DNA of 64,000 bases from assembly GCA_019918135.1 (NCBI GenBank), contig WBZZ01002164.1, positions 15,001 to 79,000 on the forward strand, written 5' to 3'. Shown here one piece after another: positions 19,101 through 26,619 of the stretch. The position numbers were made by a program, and so were the translations under genes. The stretch's first letter is position 1; the number at the start of each line of letters is the position of its first letter. This DNA comes from Paulinella micropora. Taxonomy: Eukaryota > Cercozoa > Imbricatea > Euglyphida > Paulinellidae. The notes under the pieces were generated by a model, which saw only the letters and a list, made by a program, of their open reading frames with translations, was not told where the DNA came from and did not search any database.

Positions 19101-19904
19101 ACCGACAATAGTTAGTGGATAGCCCGTGGCTCCACCCGCATCCGACGAATAAATAGAACCCATATTATTGTTATAATTAAAGAATAATTTGCCTGTGTTT
19201 AATGGATTTGAGTCTTTTACGGCCAAATAAGTAGTAAATATTTTGTTTCCTGCTCCCGTTAGTTTAACCACAGAAGTGTCAAGGGCAGAAACATCAATAC
19301 CATCAACAAGATTAACATTTACTACATTAAAACCCCCCATATTTAAATCTCCAAACATCATAGCGAGACCATCCAATCTAAGAAAAGGTGAAGCAACATT
19401 TCTCCATTGCCCCGTGCTATAAATGAGTAGTTGGTTATCGGCGGGTGTGCCTGTTATGATTACATCACTTAAAGCATCTATTGATTTAGTTGCTATCCTT
19501 GTGTCAAAATCTGTATTAGCCCTTGCTGTGGTGTAGTATAAGTTAGTTCCTTCGGTTAAGTTGGTTGTGCTCTTTGTTGCTAATTGAGTGTCAAACCTAG
19601 CATTAGTATAATATAAATTGGTGCCTTCAGCTAGGTTAGTGGTTGATTTAGTGGTTAGTCGCGCATCAAACCTGCCATCAGTATAGTATAGATTAGTGCC
19701 TTCTTTTAAGTCCGTCGTTGATTTTAAAGCGAGCCGTGTATCAAAGCGGTTATCAGTGAAATAAAGATTTACGGGGTCAGCATCTTCTGGCACCCTATCT
19801 GTGTATAAGCCCACTATGTTTGTGTTGGTAAGGTCTAAGTTTTTTATGTCTAGACTATCAACCGCCAACTCATTAAGGCCTAAGAGTGATTTATATTGCG
19901 ACAT
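16137..19904 (-). CDS. giant fibre protein with S74 chaperone domain
   Basis: 1255 residues. N-terminal region has L-Y-Y-T-x-x-R-F-D-x-R/Q repeats about every 20-25 residues (about 45-130). The middle is built of V-K-L-T-G-D-Q-T-I-A-G-x-K and G-A-T-K-G-Y-A-D-T modules typical of phage and algal-virus tail fibres. The C-terminus is a peptidase S74 intramolecular chaperone beginning S1117-D-R-R-K-K-E-D-I. In this family that serine cleaves after trimer folding. A terminal coiled coil follows. Likely the host-attachment fibre, by far the largest virion gene here. AATATAAT precedes the ATG. Confidence 0.85.
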   Translation of the reverse strand: MSQYKSLLGLNELAVDSLDIKNLDLTNTNIVGLYTDRVPEDADPVNLYFTDNRFDTRLALKSTTDLKEGTNLYYTDGRFDARLTTKSTTNLAEGTNLYYTNARFDTQLATKSTTNLTEGTNLYYTTARANTDFDTRIATKSIDALSDVIITGTPADNQLLIYSTGQWRNVASPFLRLDGLAMMFGDLNMGGFNVVNVNLVDGIDVSALDTSVVKLTGAGNKIFTTYLAVKDSNPLNTGKLFFNYNNNMGSIYSSDAGGATGYPLTIVGSSILFAPTTGGGMTLTNNVLNFNSTTAISGLPAPFYDGDASTKAYTDTKLAKDGTTAMTGSLNMGGFSITNVGNVDGIDVSTLDTSVVKLTGDQTIAGTKTFSNIINASAGIDMKSQSITNVNLVDGVDVSTLDTSVVKLTGDQTIAGNKKFTSTIEVRGATAPTAFDGIGIAFDTATNIGEIVAQKIATAAYYPIQITGSYVDLYAGDNVIATATGTTLSLNNRKITNLATPTATTDGATKGYADTLDGQNVKLTGNQTIAGIKTYSSGVEITGNSINATTKGTFIIFNSTSNIGSIASLDMKTATYYNFEISAKKISFIIDGTIVGWINASGLDCNSSKIANLGTPTLSTDGATKGYADTLDGQNVKLSTDQTITGSKTFNGASTVIKYLTLTNNADFNNQTITNGGNITYNGARILNQNGGDIFFSQTSGDYQYFLFTLNTATSGTANQRGYVFTNVAADVKGAGLYISKLLDNKSASSDIVRFNNAGGVRFYGALDMNSNNITNGGTITGTTITSTAGISTTTLTTSDNIVVGACKSVFIDRNALANNKLVLWDGGTTTTTAFLGFGVASNTLIYNVNSADSHVFYHSAATELFRINNTAITASKAITANAGITYTGTLTSATNTSGAKIGIQGPTDGTNAKGIFLWDTTNTSWGIYAASGGALNTRSLANGLAVSGNDFSSYSFRFRVANDATMGFVWENSAEQLLMSLNGLNGTLWTKGLITANAGITYSGVLTTASATTNGAKIAIQGQTDGGSSRGIFVWDATDPNWGIYMSQSGTNKTLSGTGTAPAGGGGGLTSYAIRFRVNGSSTSGFIWENNSNTALMSLRASDGQLWVLSNPIQYSDRRKKEDIKECLGLDFINKLNPVCYRMIDDKKKCRTGLIAQELKEILTEMDMLDFGGFIKETIMVPCPKQRAEYELKGVSVKPEDVKCIDSGDVGYGIGYSEFIAPLIKAVQQLSEKINNITNDIADLKKQLAENNAT

Positions 19905-19956
19905 ATTATATTAATAATTATTAAAAAATACTAAAATATATTAATCTTAGTATAGA
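19905..19956. promoter_or_regulatory. divergent promoter between fibre and 19957 genes
   Basis: A 52-bp all-AT-rich gap between two divergent starts. AATATAAT abuts the minus-strand ATG and TAGTATAGA abuts the plus-strand ATG, matching the start-proximal TATA-like pattern of many genes in this element. Confidence 0.5.
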
Positions 19957-20484
19957 ATGCCGTCCGCTGAAGCAAGTCGTAAGAACTGGGGTAGTGCTGT
20001 GGAGGGAATAAAAGCAAAAGCGAAACAACGAAAGATGGAACATGCTAAAAATGTATTAGCACAATACCGAAATGCTGTAAAGCAAGAAGACGAAGATATG
20101 GAGGAACGAATAAAACAAATTGAAGAAAAGAACTTGGCAAAGGATATTATTACTGAACATGATAATGATAGCCCAGAGGAAAAGAGTGAGAGTGAGGACG
20201 AGGTTGATTTCACTGATATAATTGCCGAAAAGATGGCGAAAATGAAAATCAAAAGAGCGAAGGCGGAGACTAAGAGAGCGAAGAAGAAACCAGATCTATT
20301 TCAACGAGTTGAAATAGATCAGGAGAGTGAAGAAAGTGAAAGTGAGAGTAGTGAAGAAGAAATCAAGCCTAAGAAAGGGAAAGGAAAAAAATCAAATATA
20401 TCCGTTAATGTTTATAATCAATCTTCAGGTGCTAAGAAAGAAAAAAATAATAATGATGTTGAAAAATGTTTTCTCAAGTTTTAA
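19957..20484 (+). CDS. charged coiled-coil protein, unknown
   Basis: 175 residues, alternating Lys-rich helices and Glu/Ser-rich acidic stretches, with a K-K-G-K-G-K-K segment near the C-terminus. A perfect 13-bp-arm palindrome (20293-20320) is translated in the middle. The 3' end overlaps the convergent minus-strand gene by 4 bp. No recognised domain. Confidence 0.55.
   Translation: MPSAEASRKNWGSAVEGIKAKAKQRKMEHAKNVLAQYRNAVKQEDEDMEERIKQIEEKNLAKDIITEHDNDSPEEKSESEDEVDFTDIIAEKMAKMKIKRAKAETKRAKKKPDLFQRVEIDQESEESESESSEEEIKPKKGKGKKSNISVNVYNQSSGAKKEKNNNDVEKCFLKF
20293..20320. repeat. perfect palindrome GATCTATTTCAAC-GA-GTTGAAATAGATC inside a gene
   Basis: Two perfect 13-bp arms around GA, fully coding in the 19957 gene. 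Unlike the shorter family it is unique in the window, but it fits the same habit of palindromes inside coding sequence. Confidence 0.85.
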
Positions 20485-21011
20485 TCCCATTTATCTTTCA
20501 TGTAATTTTTAAGCAAACTTTTTAATTTATTGTTAATTCTTCTTGTATCAATCATACGATATTTAATATCTTCTAAATACCTTTCATCTTGTTTTTCAAA
20601 CACTTTAATTCTGTCTACTAAGGTATTTCGCCTTTTACTAAAACTATTTCTAATTTTTTCAATTTCTGCAAAAGTTTCCTTCTTCGTTCCCTTTCTTACT
20701 TTCGCATAACGGATAGCAAGAATATCATTATCATATTCAATTAAATCTTCATTTAGTTTTGCTATCTCTTTCTCTGTATCTCCGCTTAATGCAATGTCAT
20801 TGGTTGATTTAATAGCGGATTGTTTTTTTTCTGTTAGTCTAAACTTAGGCGGTGGTTTCGTAGTTTTCTTAAATTTTTTCTTTTCCGATATCATCTTTCC
20901 ATAATGTTCCATTAATTTAAGCAGTTCAGCCTTTTTTAATTTGCTAATTTTTGGACATCGTCTCCTTTTTTCTTCACCTAACACTTTTCTCAGGACTTTT
21001 ACGGTCGGCAT
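20481..21011 (-). CDS. SAP-like helical protein
   Basis: 176 residues from the ATG at 21011, preferred over an in-frame ATG at 21065 that would overlap the integrase start and the TATATATA box. The N-terminal 40 residues (L-R-K-V-L-G-E...S-K-L-K-K-A-E-L-L-K-L-M-E) look like a SAP-type helix-extension-helix DNA-binding motif; the rest is a long charged helix. Lies head-to-head with the integrase. Confidence 0.55.
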   Translation of the reverse strand: MPTVKVLRKVLGEEKRRRCPKISKLKKAELLKLMEHYGKMISEKKKFKKTTKPPPKFRLTEKKQSAIKSTNDIALSGDTEKEIAKLNEDLIEYDNDILAIRYAKVRKGTKKETFAEIEKIRNSFSKRRNTLVDRIKVFEKQDERYLEDIKYRMIDTRRINNKLKSLLKNYMKDKWD

Positions 21012-21046
21012 TATATATATAAAAAATATTTTCGTATTTTGTATAA
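21012..21046. promoter_or_regulatory. divergent promoter for integrase and SAP-like gene
   Basis: 35 bp between start codons. ATATATATA touches the minus-strand ATG; ATTTTGTATAA precedes the plus-strand ATG. Confidence 0.5.
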
Positions 21047-22045
21047 ATGGACTATAAACATACAATTATTAATACACAGAATGCGGATAGCCAACTTGAG
21101 GACACACCAACTGGAGAAGAAATAAAAAGGACAAAAGAAGAGGAGGCACTTGAAATACACCACCAAAAGAAAAACCCGAAAATATGGAATACAATATGGG
21201 TTGATAAGCCGTTAGACCAAGTTTTCTTAGACTTGGCGGATATGAGTAAGATAAAAGATAAGAAAGGCAATAAGGGCTATGCTTGGATGCTCGTTTGGAT
21301 TGATTGCCATTCCAGATTTTTAATAATCATTCCGCTAAAAAATAAAACAGCGAAAGAAGTATATTATGCTTTGAAATCTATACCTTATAAACCAAAGTCA
21401 ATTACAACTGACAGCGGAGGAGAATATAAAGGTGCTACTCGTGATTATTTTATTGAAAATGGAATTAAACACGATGTCGTTGAAGTTGGCGACCATAGAG
21501 CACTTGCGGTTGTTGATAGAGTGATAAGAAGTATTAGAAGGTGGTTAGACCTTTTATTTGAAACTAATAGAAATTTTGACTGGGTAAGTTATATTCAAGA
21601 CTTGGTTAATGCTTACAATCATAAAGTTCATAGAGGGATACAAGCCAAACCAGTAGATGTCTTTGCTAGAAGAGATAAAAATAAACAGAGTATCACTCGG
21701 GATAATTTAATTGATGAATTCAATGTTGGCGATAATGTAAGAAAAGAAAATAAAAGGAATGTTTTTTCAAAGGGCGGAAAGACTTTCAGCAAAATTATTT
21801 ATAAAGTCAAAGGTAGGAAAGGGTTTAAAATCATATTAAATAACGATGAGTTGGTAAGCCCCCGTGATTTATTAAAAACTGATTTTGATAAACCTGTTGA
21901 TGAAGAAAAAGATATGAAGGAGCAGACCAAAGAAGTTATTAAAGAAAAAAAGACAAAAGAATTACTTAAGAGGGAAGACATTCAACCAGAGAATATCAGG
22001 AGTAGTAAGCGAGAAAAAAAGGCTAAGGTAATATTAGATTTGTAG
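21047..22045 (+). CDS. retroviral-type (rve) integrase
   Basis: 332 residues; inserts the element and explains the 6-bp duplication. Core: D62 (V-F-L-D-L-A-D-M), D122 (T-T-D-S-G-G-E-Y) and a third acidic residue that appears as D157 (A-V-V-D-R-V-I-R-S-I-R-R), 34 residues after D122, where Glu is usual. The canonical N-terminal HHCC zinc finger is not seen. Residues about 225-275 could be a small beta-barrel, then a charged tail. Near the right end of the element, as in other Polintons. Confidence 0.88.
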   Translation: MDYKHTIINTQNADSQLEDTPTGEEIKRTKEEEALEIHHQKKNPKIWNTIWVDKPLDQVFLDLADMSKIKDKKGNKGYAWMLVWIDCHSRFLIIIPLKNKTAKEVYYALKSIPYKPKSITTDSGGEYKGATRDYFIENGIKHDVVEVGDHRALAVVDRVIRSIRRWLDLLFETNRNFDWVSYIQDLVNAYNHKVHRGIQAKPVDVFARRDKNKQSITRDNLIDEFNVGDNVRKENKRNVFSKGGKTFSKIIYKVKGRKGFKIILNNDELVSPRDLLKTDFDKPVDEEKDMKEQTKEVIKEKKTKELLKREDIQPENIRSSKREKKAKVILDL

Positions 22046-22352
22046 GCAAAAAAAAAGACCCTATTAAGATGGAGGAAACTACTGAAATGGAGCACCATTG
22101 GGAATTGAACCAGCAACACTAAAATCTCAATAACCGCCTTAAACCCGTTAGTTTCCCATCTAATAGAGCCTACCAGTGTTACAGGAAAAATGGTATTTGA
22201 AGTGTTGCCGTAAGTCAATTTTTTTAAGAAAATTCTAGAAATTCTATTTTCGGGAAAACCACCAGCAACACCCAGACAGCACGATGTCTGGCTGTCTTTA
22301 GACTTCAGACAAAAAATCGGAATTCTGTCTGGACAGGTTTTCAGTGGAAACC
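22046..22352. other. intergenic region after the integrase
   Basis: No gene seen. ACCAGCAACAC occurs at about 22109 and 22260; around 22268-22300 CAGACAGCACGATGTCTGGCTGTCT is fold-back-like, and a second imperfect fold-back lies at 22312-22336. Part of it (about 22080-22165 on the minus strand) includes a GGTTCAATTCC box resembling a tRNA T-arm but without paired stems. Confidence 0.4.
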
Positions 22353-22886
22353 ATGTCTCTAATCCCGCGAGAAAATAAAACTAAAAATGAATGGCTTGAG
22401 GAATTTGAAATACGACAAACAGGAAGGGATAGACTCAAGAAAGATAAAATAATATGCGAAGAAAGAATTTCTAAAGCGGATAAAGAAATTGCGCGTCTCG
22501 TTGAAAAGAAACAGCCAGACCTGATTAAGGTTGATGCGATTAATGAGATGTTGCAACGATTGAGTATTGAAAGTAATGAAGTAGATGAAGACCGACTTAT
22601 TCGCTTGAGAAAAAAGAAATTGGAAAAAAAAATAAACAAAGAACGGGATAATTTCTATAAGTGGAAAAAAGATAATCGTGGCCAACTTTCCGCTATTGTC
22701 ATGAATAGAATTCTCGCTGGTATTGAACAAGAACATTTATCGTTTAATTCTTCGTTTAACAAATACTCTAGTGATGGTATTAACGAATATGTAAATGATA
22801 GCATTAATAGTAGTATTAAACGAGAACACAATAGAAACATGCACAGAGTCTTCAGAACCGAGAGTGCGGATAGCAACTCGGAATAA
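22353..22886 (+). CDS. unknown helical protein
   Basis: 177 residues from the first ATG (a GTG-initiated extension of three codons exists). Mostly charged amphipathic helix to about residue 110, then a Ser/Asn-rich tail. No recognised domain. Followed by a strong fold-back. Confidence 0.5.
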   Translation: MSLIPRENKTKNEWLEEFEIRQTGRDRLKKDKIICEERISKADKEIARLVEKKQPDLIKVDAINEMLQRLSIESNEVDEDRLIRLRKKKLEKKINKERDNFYKWKKDNRGQLSAIVMNRILAGIEQEHLSFNSSFNKYSSDGINEYVNDSINSSIKREHNRNMHRVFRTESADSNSE

Positions 22887-22901
22887 AAAGATTTTAGTGT
22901 A

Positions 22902-22953
22902 AAATGTTGATTTAAAATATGTTGATTTTGTTTAGAAATCAACATTATCAACA
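22902..22953. terminator. fold-back after the 22353 gene
   Basis: AATGTTGAT...ATGTTGATTT is matched in reverse by AAATCAACAT...ATCAACAT, giving a two-step stem. Same sequence family as the repeat inside polB. Confidence 0.65.
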
Positions 22954-23043
22954 TACATGGTTTTTTTAAAAACCAGGGGTTTAACACCCCACCCTAATTC
23001 AAAGGAATTTCTATTACACATGCTTTTGTGTGTGTAATAGACG

Positions 23044-23112
23044 ATGGGAGAGCCGAATGAAATAGCAGAGGGAGTTGGTGCAATCAACCTCGCGGGGGGT
23101 GGTAAGTCCTAA
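23044..23112 (+). CDS. possible 22-residue peptide
   Basis: A short frame with ATG following a hairpin (CTATTACACA / TGTGTAATAG, 23012-23041), reading a Gly-rich sequence ending G-G-G-K-S. It could be a leader or a remnant; only position and clean start/stop support it. Confidence 0.2.
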   Translation: MGEPNEIAEGVGAINLAGGGKS

Positions 23113-23159
23113 CTCTATTGTTTCTCGTAATCTCCAACGTGTTGGAGATACTTATGTAG

Positions 23160-23531
23160 ATGAATGTGGTTGTAGGTTTCTGGAAGACTTGGGGCGAAGT
23201 TGAAGAGAAAGCCCCTACTGAAATGAAAAACCCCAGACTAGTGAGGGTTCCGCGAGATTTCGCTGTGCTTGGGAGAGAAAAAATAACTTCCTTTCAAGCG
23301 GAGCGAAAATATTTTGTTCGCAACCCAGCGGAGAGAAGTGAGAATTATTCGTTCGCTTGGGTAGAACGAGATGCAACCATGAAAAATCCAAAAAAGAAAA
23401 CTTTCTTTCTGGTTTCTCTTGGTAAAGAAGAGGAGGAAATTCTCGTCTTTCCTTCTATCTCAGCCTTGATGAAAAAGGTGGGGAATAACGAAGAAGCAAT
23501 CAATTGGTCTGTTCAACTTGAGACTTTGTAA
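23160..23531 (+). CDS. unknown protein at the right end
   Basis: 123 residues, no recognised domain. Preceded by the palindrome at 23130-23149. Its stop codon lies inside a perfect hairpin AGACTTT-GTA-AAAGTCT, echoing the stop-hairpin fusions elsewhere in the element. Confidence 0.45.
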   Translation: MNVVVGFWKTWGEVEEKAPTEMKNPRLVRVPRDFAVLGREKITSFQAERKYFVRNPAERSENYSFAWVERDATMKNPKKKTFFLVSLGKEEEEILVFPSISALMKKVGNNEEAINWSVQLETL

Positions 23532-23621
23532 AAGTCTATTTTGGACTTATTTTATTAAAATGGGGTTTTCCGTCGGTGCTCAATCTCCGACATGTCGGAG
23601 ATTTACTGGTTGGAGATATGG

Positions 23622-23780
23622 TGCTTGTGGTTGTCTGATTATCTCCAACGTGTTGGAGATATGGGGCTTTTGGCCTTCTGTATTGATTACCTGTGTGATA
23701 TGTCTAGAAGCCTTAATCGCAGTTCATGTCGTGAATTTAAGGCACGAAAATTCATGACACGAACTGCGGTATCATCTACT
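23622..23780 (-). repeat. right terminal inverted repeat
   Basis: Mirror of 2671-2829, including the fold-back (23718-23768) and palindrome (23641-23660). Two further palindrome copies or half-copies (23583-23616) lie just inside it, with no equivalent on the left. Confidence 0.97.
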
Positions 23781-23786
23781 CATATT
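23781..23786. repeat. target-site duplication CATATT, right copy
   Basis: Identical to 2665-2670; the host codon reading (CAT ATT) resumes here in frame. Confidence 0.95.
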
Positions 23787-24240
23787 GTTGCAATGACGTC
23801 GGATGACTCTGAAGGAAAGAAACATCCCAAACACAAGCCCCCGCCAGGTCAGCCAAGACCTGTACGCAGAGAGCGTGATGACACGACCGCCCAAGACGAG
23901 GCTCGACGCATAAGAGAAGAAGCTCTCTTTGCTGCACGCGTAGCTGAATTGACGAAGATCAACAAGCAGTACTCGAACATGGCCTTGGGAATGTCTATCA
24001 GGAAGGAAATCGACATACGTTACATGGCATTCCGGGCACTGGAGGGCAGCGTGGGACGGGGTCACCGAACGGAACATTTGGCAAGGCCAAGGTAGCGGAC
24101 GCTTCGTTTTTTATTCGTTTTTGCGGCCCTTGGATTTATGATGGTCTGGGCATCAAGCAAGAAGTAATCAAGTGTTTAACGCGTCTTTTTCGTGTTCTGC
24201 GCGTAACCAAAATGCGCAAAAACCCTAGCGACCCAGTGGC
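23787..24240 (+). pseudogene. transposase-like gene, continuation after the Polinton
   Basis: Reads on in the frame of the left part for about 103 codons (to 24095), with a Lys/Pro/Arg-rich stretch then an Arg/Ala helix. Near 24050-24070 the sensible frame shifts by one base: the alternative continues P-N-G-T-F-G-K-A-K...W-I-Y-D-G-L to about 24240. An A-L-E-G..(G).P..G..G pattern fits the region after the D.MH motif in CACTA-type transposases. So the gene had a frameshift or intron besides the Polinton. Confidence 0.5.
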
Positions 24241-24287
24241 AATTGAACAACCTAGGCACGTGGATCACCAAACAGGTACTTTTGCAA

Positions 24288-24294
24288 CATCAGC

Positions 24295-24335
<41 letters not shown>

Positions 24336-24450
24336 AAATCAATCATAGTGATGATCACTACCTTGTTAGTGATGGGAACTAGCCTTTTAGTGATGGGCAC
24401 TAGACCCGTAGTGATGTGCACTAGCATCTAAGTGATGATAGTGGTCGTCA
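24288..24450. repeat. CAA repeat and AGTGATGGGCACTAG repeats
   Basis: About 15 CAA units, then several TAGTGATG-N-G-CACTAG motifs (24357-24430). These are inverted relative to the AGTGCCCATCACTA arrays on the left flank (385-699, 1595-1690). Confidence 0.8.
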
Positions 24451-24564
24451 TCATAAGCTATATTGTCTAGTCACTACATCTTGACAATACTAATAATGAT
24501 CATGGTATGCAAGATTTACATTGAATTGACGTAATTTATGAAGGTGAACACATCCTTGTAGGTA

Positions 24565-25752
24565 GTGAAGATTGCACGAGTCCTGCCCAGGACGGAGCAT
24601 ACCTTTTGGCTCCATCAACTTGTGTGTGGAGTTATGCATCACATGAAGAACTGGGGCCCTCTACCAGACACTTCTGCGTATTGGCTAGAAAGGCAGCAGA
24701 AGTTCCTGAAAAGCCAAGTACACAGCCAGAAAGACCCTGAAATGACCCTTTTCAAACGCTGGAGTGATGTTGCATGTCTGAAGACTACATTTGGACAGGC
24801 GCTCTCCGACTTGCAACAAAGCGCTGTCATGCCAAACACCAGGAAGAAATGCTTTCAGTTTGCAAAAAAGCAGCTCCAGCTCCAGGTGAATGCGAGTGAA
24901 CCAAGCTCGCTGAAGAGCAGCGTACGGATGTCATTTTGTTCTTGGAAAAGTACTGGAGAGAGTTAGGACTTTCTCGAGTTGATGAAGACAAGATGCCAAC
25001 AAATGAACGTCCTGATTTCTCTGCTCTTCGTTGTGATATTACTAAGCACAGGAGGGCAGTCGTCCGAGCGGTGTGCATGATATTTGGTGAATCATCCAAC
25101 AAACGTTACGCAGGAGGAATATGTGCAGTTGCAAAGGACGATCTCAAAAGAGATTTTCCAGGTGGGGTTCGCAGCAGTGCGAGATATGGTGCATATATCC
25201 GCTATTACCTTGCAGTGGCATTGACCAATCCAGACATAACTTTGGAACTCGCAGCGGTAGATCTTCTGCGGTGCTACGCAGATCCCAAAAAGCGTGGTAT
25301 GTGGCTATGTAAAGCGATTCCCGATCGCAGAGAGAAATTGCAGTTTCTCCCTTTGAGCTCATTGGAGATGCGTGACTGCAGACGTAGCTACCAAGAGTGG
25401 CTTCATGTATTGGATTCCGGTCGATGATTCCATTTTGCCTGATTATATGGAAGAGGCAGTGGATAGGTTGGTGGATGGTAAGGATCCAGCACCAGCACCT
25501 GACCAAGACATTCCTGTGGTTGATCTTGATGCGTTATATGCGAGTGACAGTGAGGCTGAACAGAAACTGCCAGAAGCAAGACAAATACTAGAGGTGAATC
25601 TGGAAACGTCAGATGATGAGGCGGACCAAGGTGGGGTGGACTCTATAGCTAGGCCTGACGCTCCTAGTCTAAACGAGATTTATGCGGCCCCGGACGGTGA
25701 GGAAAGTAATGACAGCGATGCTGAGTACTTCATCAACAGGAGACATATGTAA
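24565..25752 (+). pseudogene. transposase-like gene, C-terminal part, frameshifted
   Basis: Three overlapping frames (24565-24966, 24936-25427, 25372-25752) read one protein-like sequence with two frame changes. The first has T-F-W-L-H-Q-L-V...W-G-P-L-P, like the H.L.H...WGPL block near the C-terminus of CACTA-type transposases. The last is a Glu/Asp-rich tail. A splice acceptor-like TTGTAG precedes the first part (about 24560), so some breaks may be introns. Confidence 0.5.
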
Positions 25753-25904
25753 GAAATTCATTGAATCCAGCAACATTTTAGACACAGTCTACCTTTTAAA
25801 TCAAGACACTGATTCTTAAAAATATCCCAGTGACGCTCATATTTCACAGAGACAGAGTACAGATAACTTTAATATGATGTTCAATATAACTAGTTCCGGT
25901 CACT

Positions 25905-26395
25905 ATGACCTTAGTGATAGACACTCAAAAGGTAGTGATGGTCACTAGATTATGACACTTAGTGATGATCACTAGACTTTTATTAGCTTGAGCGTGTACT
26001 GATCATCACTAAGACACATTCTAAACAAGATCACTACCCCAGTGCTCGCCACTATGAATTTTATCACTAACTTTTTTTAGTTTTGTAACACATCACTAAC
26101 GTAGTGATGATCACTACGTATTTCATCACTAGTAGTGATCATCACTACGCTAGTGATCTATGAAACGTGTTTCATCACTAACTTTCATCAAGATCACTAG
26201 TGTAGTGATGATCACTACGTATTTCATTACTAACTTTTCCATTTTTTTCCACTGATGCAAATAGGTAGTGATCATCACTACCCTCATCACTAAGTAAAAA
26301 ATATATCACTAAGCTCATCACTAACAGCTTGGTGATGCATCACTACGTATTAAGTGATCATCACTACTTTTCATCCGTGTAGTGATACCGGTACC
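25905..26395. repeat. palindromic AGTGATNATCACT satellite
   Basis: Roughly 20 copies of TAGTGATGATCACTA or half sites (AGTGATGATCACT is self-complementary around one base), spaced irregularly and mixed with CATCACTAAC. Likely the right subterminal array of the interrupted transposon. Confidence 0.8.
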
Positions 26396-26619
26396 AGCCA
26401 TGTTATAATTAGTATATGAATTTATATTATAAATAAACTTAAGTATACGCACACAATAATAGAACGCGCCCATCGTGTTTGCTCCATCCTGTTTTCCCCA
26501 TCACGTTTGCATTGCATTTTCCTAGTTTTAATTTCATATTTATAATTATCATTCCACATCTTTATCAATGCACATAAAATTACACACGCACACACCACTA
26601 CCCGGAATGCGAAGATATT

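Larger units (their letters stand above)
2791..23660. repeat. dispersed 20-22-bp palindromes ATCTC-M-R-AC-NN-GT-Y-K-GAGAT
   Basis: Copies: 2791-2810, 7513-7532, 10740-10761, 10848-10867, 12338-12357, 12446-12465, 15741-15760, 23130-23149, 23583-23602, 23641-23660. Arms read CCAAC/GTTGG, CCGAC/GTCGG, CAAAC/GTTTG or CAAAAC/GTTTTG, so both arms change together while the two central bases vary freely. Three copies are inside coding frames (7329-7820 and two in the protease), adding short in-frame peptides around V-G-D. Others are intergenic or in the terminal repeats. The pairing is clearly kept; its role is unknown. Confidence 0.9.
2671..23780. mobile_element. integrated Maverick/Polinton (polinton-like virus)
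   Basis: A 21,110-bp element beginning AGTAGATGATACC and ending with its reverse complement, flanked by 6-bp CATATT duplications. It encodes the Polinton core set: protein-primed PolB, rve-type integrase, FtsK/HerA-type packaging ATPase, Ulp1/adenain-type protease, double-jelly-roll capsid protein and penton. It also has a large fibre and small virion-like proteins. It is clearly more AT-rich and denser in genes than its flanks. One-base mismatch between the terminal repeats and an exact target duplication argue for recent insertion. The capsid gene is frameshifted, so this copy may be defective. Confidence 0.97.

Noticed and set aside
22080..22170. tRNA gene on the minus strand (GGTTCAATTCC box)
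   Set aside because: The acceptor, anticodon and T stems do not pair when folded by eye; only the box matches.
2671..23780. bacterial phage or contamination origin for the AT-rich block
   Set aside because: Gene set, terminal repeats and exact 6-bp duplication within a eukaryotic transposon mark a Polinton integration.
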